Assembly (NCBI GenBank): GCA_030148775.1
Contig: JASBST010000002.1
Coordinates: 33,710 to 97,709 of the forward strand
Origin: Thiogranum sp.
GTDB lineage: Bacteria; Pseudomonadota; Gammaproteobacteria; DSM-19610
Length of the DNA: 64,000 nt
Direction: 5' to 3'
Shown here: in pieces, positions 63,888 through 64,000 of the stretch
Position numbering within the stretch: position 1 is the stretch's first letter
How the letters are laid out: every line of letters starts with the position of its first letter
The notes under the pieces: generated by a model
What the model was told of the DNA's origin: nothing
Seen by the model: only the letters and a program-made list of their open reading frames with translations
Database searches by the model: none
Made by a program: the position numbers and the translations under genes

Positions 63888-64000
63888 ATGAGTAAACCCA
63901 TACGTTTTCTGCTCGTCGAGGACAACGACGACGATGCCCAGTTGCTGGAGATCAAGCTGCGCCAGTCCGGCTATGAACCGGAATATGTGCGCGTGGACAA
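63888..64000 (+). CDS. Response regulator receiver protein, 3' end outside window
   Basis: The frame starts MSKPIRFLLVEDNDDDAQLL at 63888 and runs off the window after about 37 residues. The acidic EDNDDD cluster at the end of the first strand is typical of receiver domains of Rcp1-type single-domain regulators. The phosphoacceptor Asp and any output domain lie beyond the window. Confidence 0.8.
   Translation, partial: MSKPIRFLLVEDNDDDAQLLEIKLRQSGYEPEYVRVD

Noticed and set aside
1..64000. CRISPR arrays, tRNA or rRNA genes, insertion sequences, riboswitches
   Set aside because: I looked for regularly spaced repeats, cloverleaf ends, transposase motifs and a thiamine-type leader before thiD, and saw none. 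A covariance-model search could still find a missed RNA.

Overview
The window looks like a chromosomal piece from a gammaproteobacterium. The support is family-level only: a gspG-to-gspN type II secretion block, mpl, a YrfG-type nucleotidase, ubiX, hemL, FadL and an XrtA (EpsH)-type exopolysaccharide locus. A pyrophosphate-dependent phosphofructokinase next to a proton-pumping pyrophosphatase is typical of autotrophic or methylotrophic members, so a Chromatiales-like or methylotroph-like host is my best inference. No rRNA or tRNA gene was seen to anchor this.

Region 1 (1-30 kb) is a mosaic, visibly less GC-rich accessory island. It holds three large TPR-sulfotransferase fusions, four further sulfotransferase-like genes or remnants, two TPR/O-GlcNAc-transferase-like (GT41) proteins, two 2-oxoglutarate/Fe(II) oxygenases, several glycosyltransferases and small methyltransferases, a FadL porin, and three secreted proteins sharing one unnamed domain. 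Two of these three end in PEP-CTERM-like sorting signals. Decayed gene pieces (8.2-8.4 kb, 10.6-10.9 kb) and a frameshifted start (8.03 kb) show active gene turnover.

Region 2 (30.2-36.4 kb) is a six-gene plus-strand operon: outer-membrane export protein, outer-membrane beta-barrel, chain-length determinant, tyrosine autokinase, an XrtA-associated ATPase with an extra C-terminal domain, and a VanZ-like protein. It is the core of an XrtA exopolysaccharide system, but no exosortase lies in the window. CysQ follows at once. It removes PAP, the by-product of PAPS-dependent sulfotransferases, which ties the sulfotransferase island to the export operon by inference.

Region 3 (36.4-56 kb) is GC-rich core genome: YrfG-like phosphatase, YkgJ-like cysteine cluster protein, PilZ-like protein, gspN-M-L-K-J-I-H-G on the minus strand, DUF5063 protein, a short rubredoxin, thiD, thiE, hemL, a DedA-PAP2-LssY fusion, Lon-N-domain protein, ubiX, mpl, a membrane protein and a CFA-synthase-like methyltransferase.

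Region 4 (56-64 kb) is a pyrophosphate and nucleotide block: adenylate kinase with a histone H1-like Lys/Ala-rich tail, a small unknown protein, PPi-dependent phosphofructokinase, a frameshifted small gene, K+-independent H+-pyrophosphatase and soluble pyrophosphatase. It ends with a YfcE-like phosphodiesterase, moaC and the start of a response regulator. The adenylate kinase tail, the sulfation/glycosylation island linked to XrtA export, and the shared domain carried by proteins with different C-terminal sorting signals are the most promising leads.
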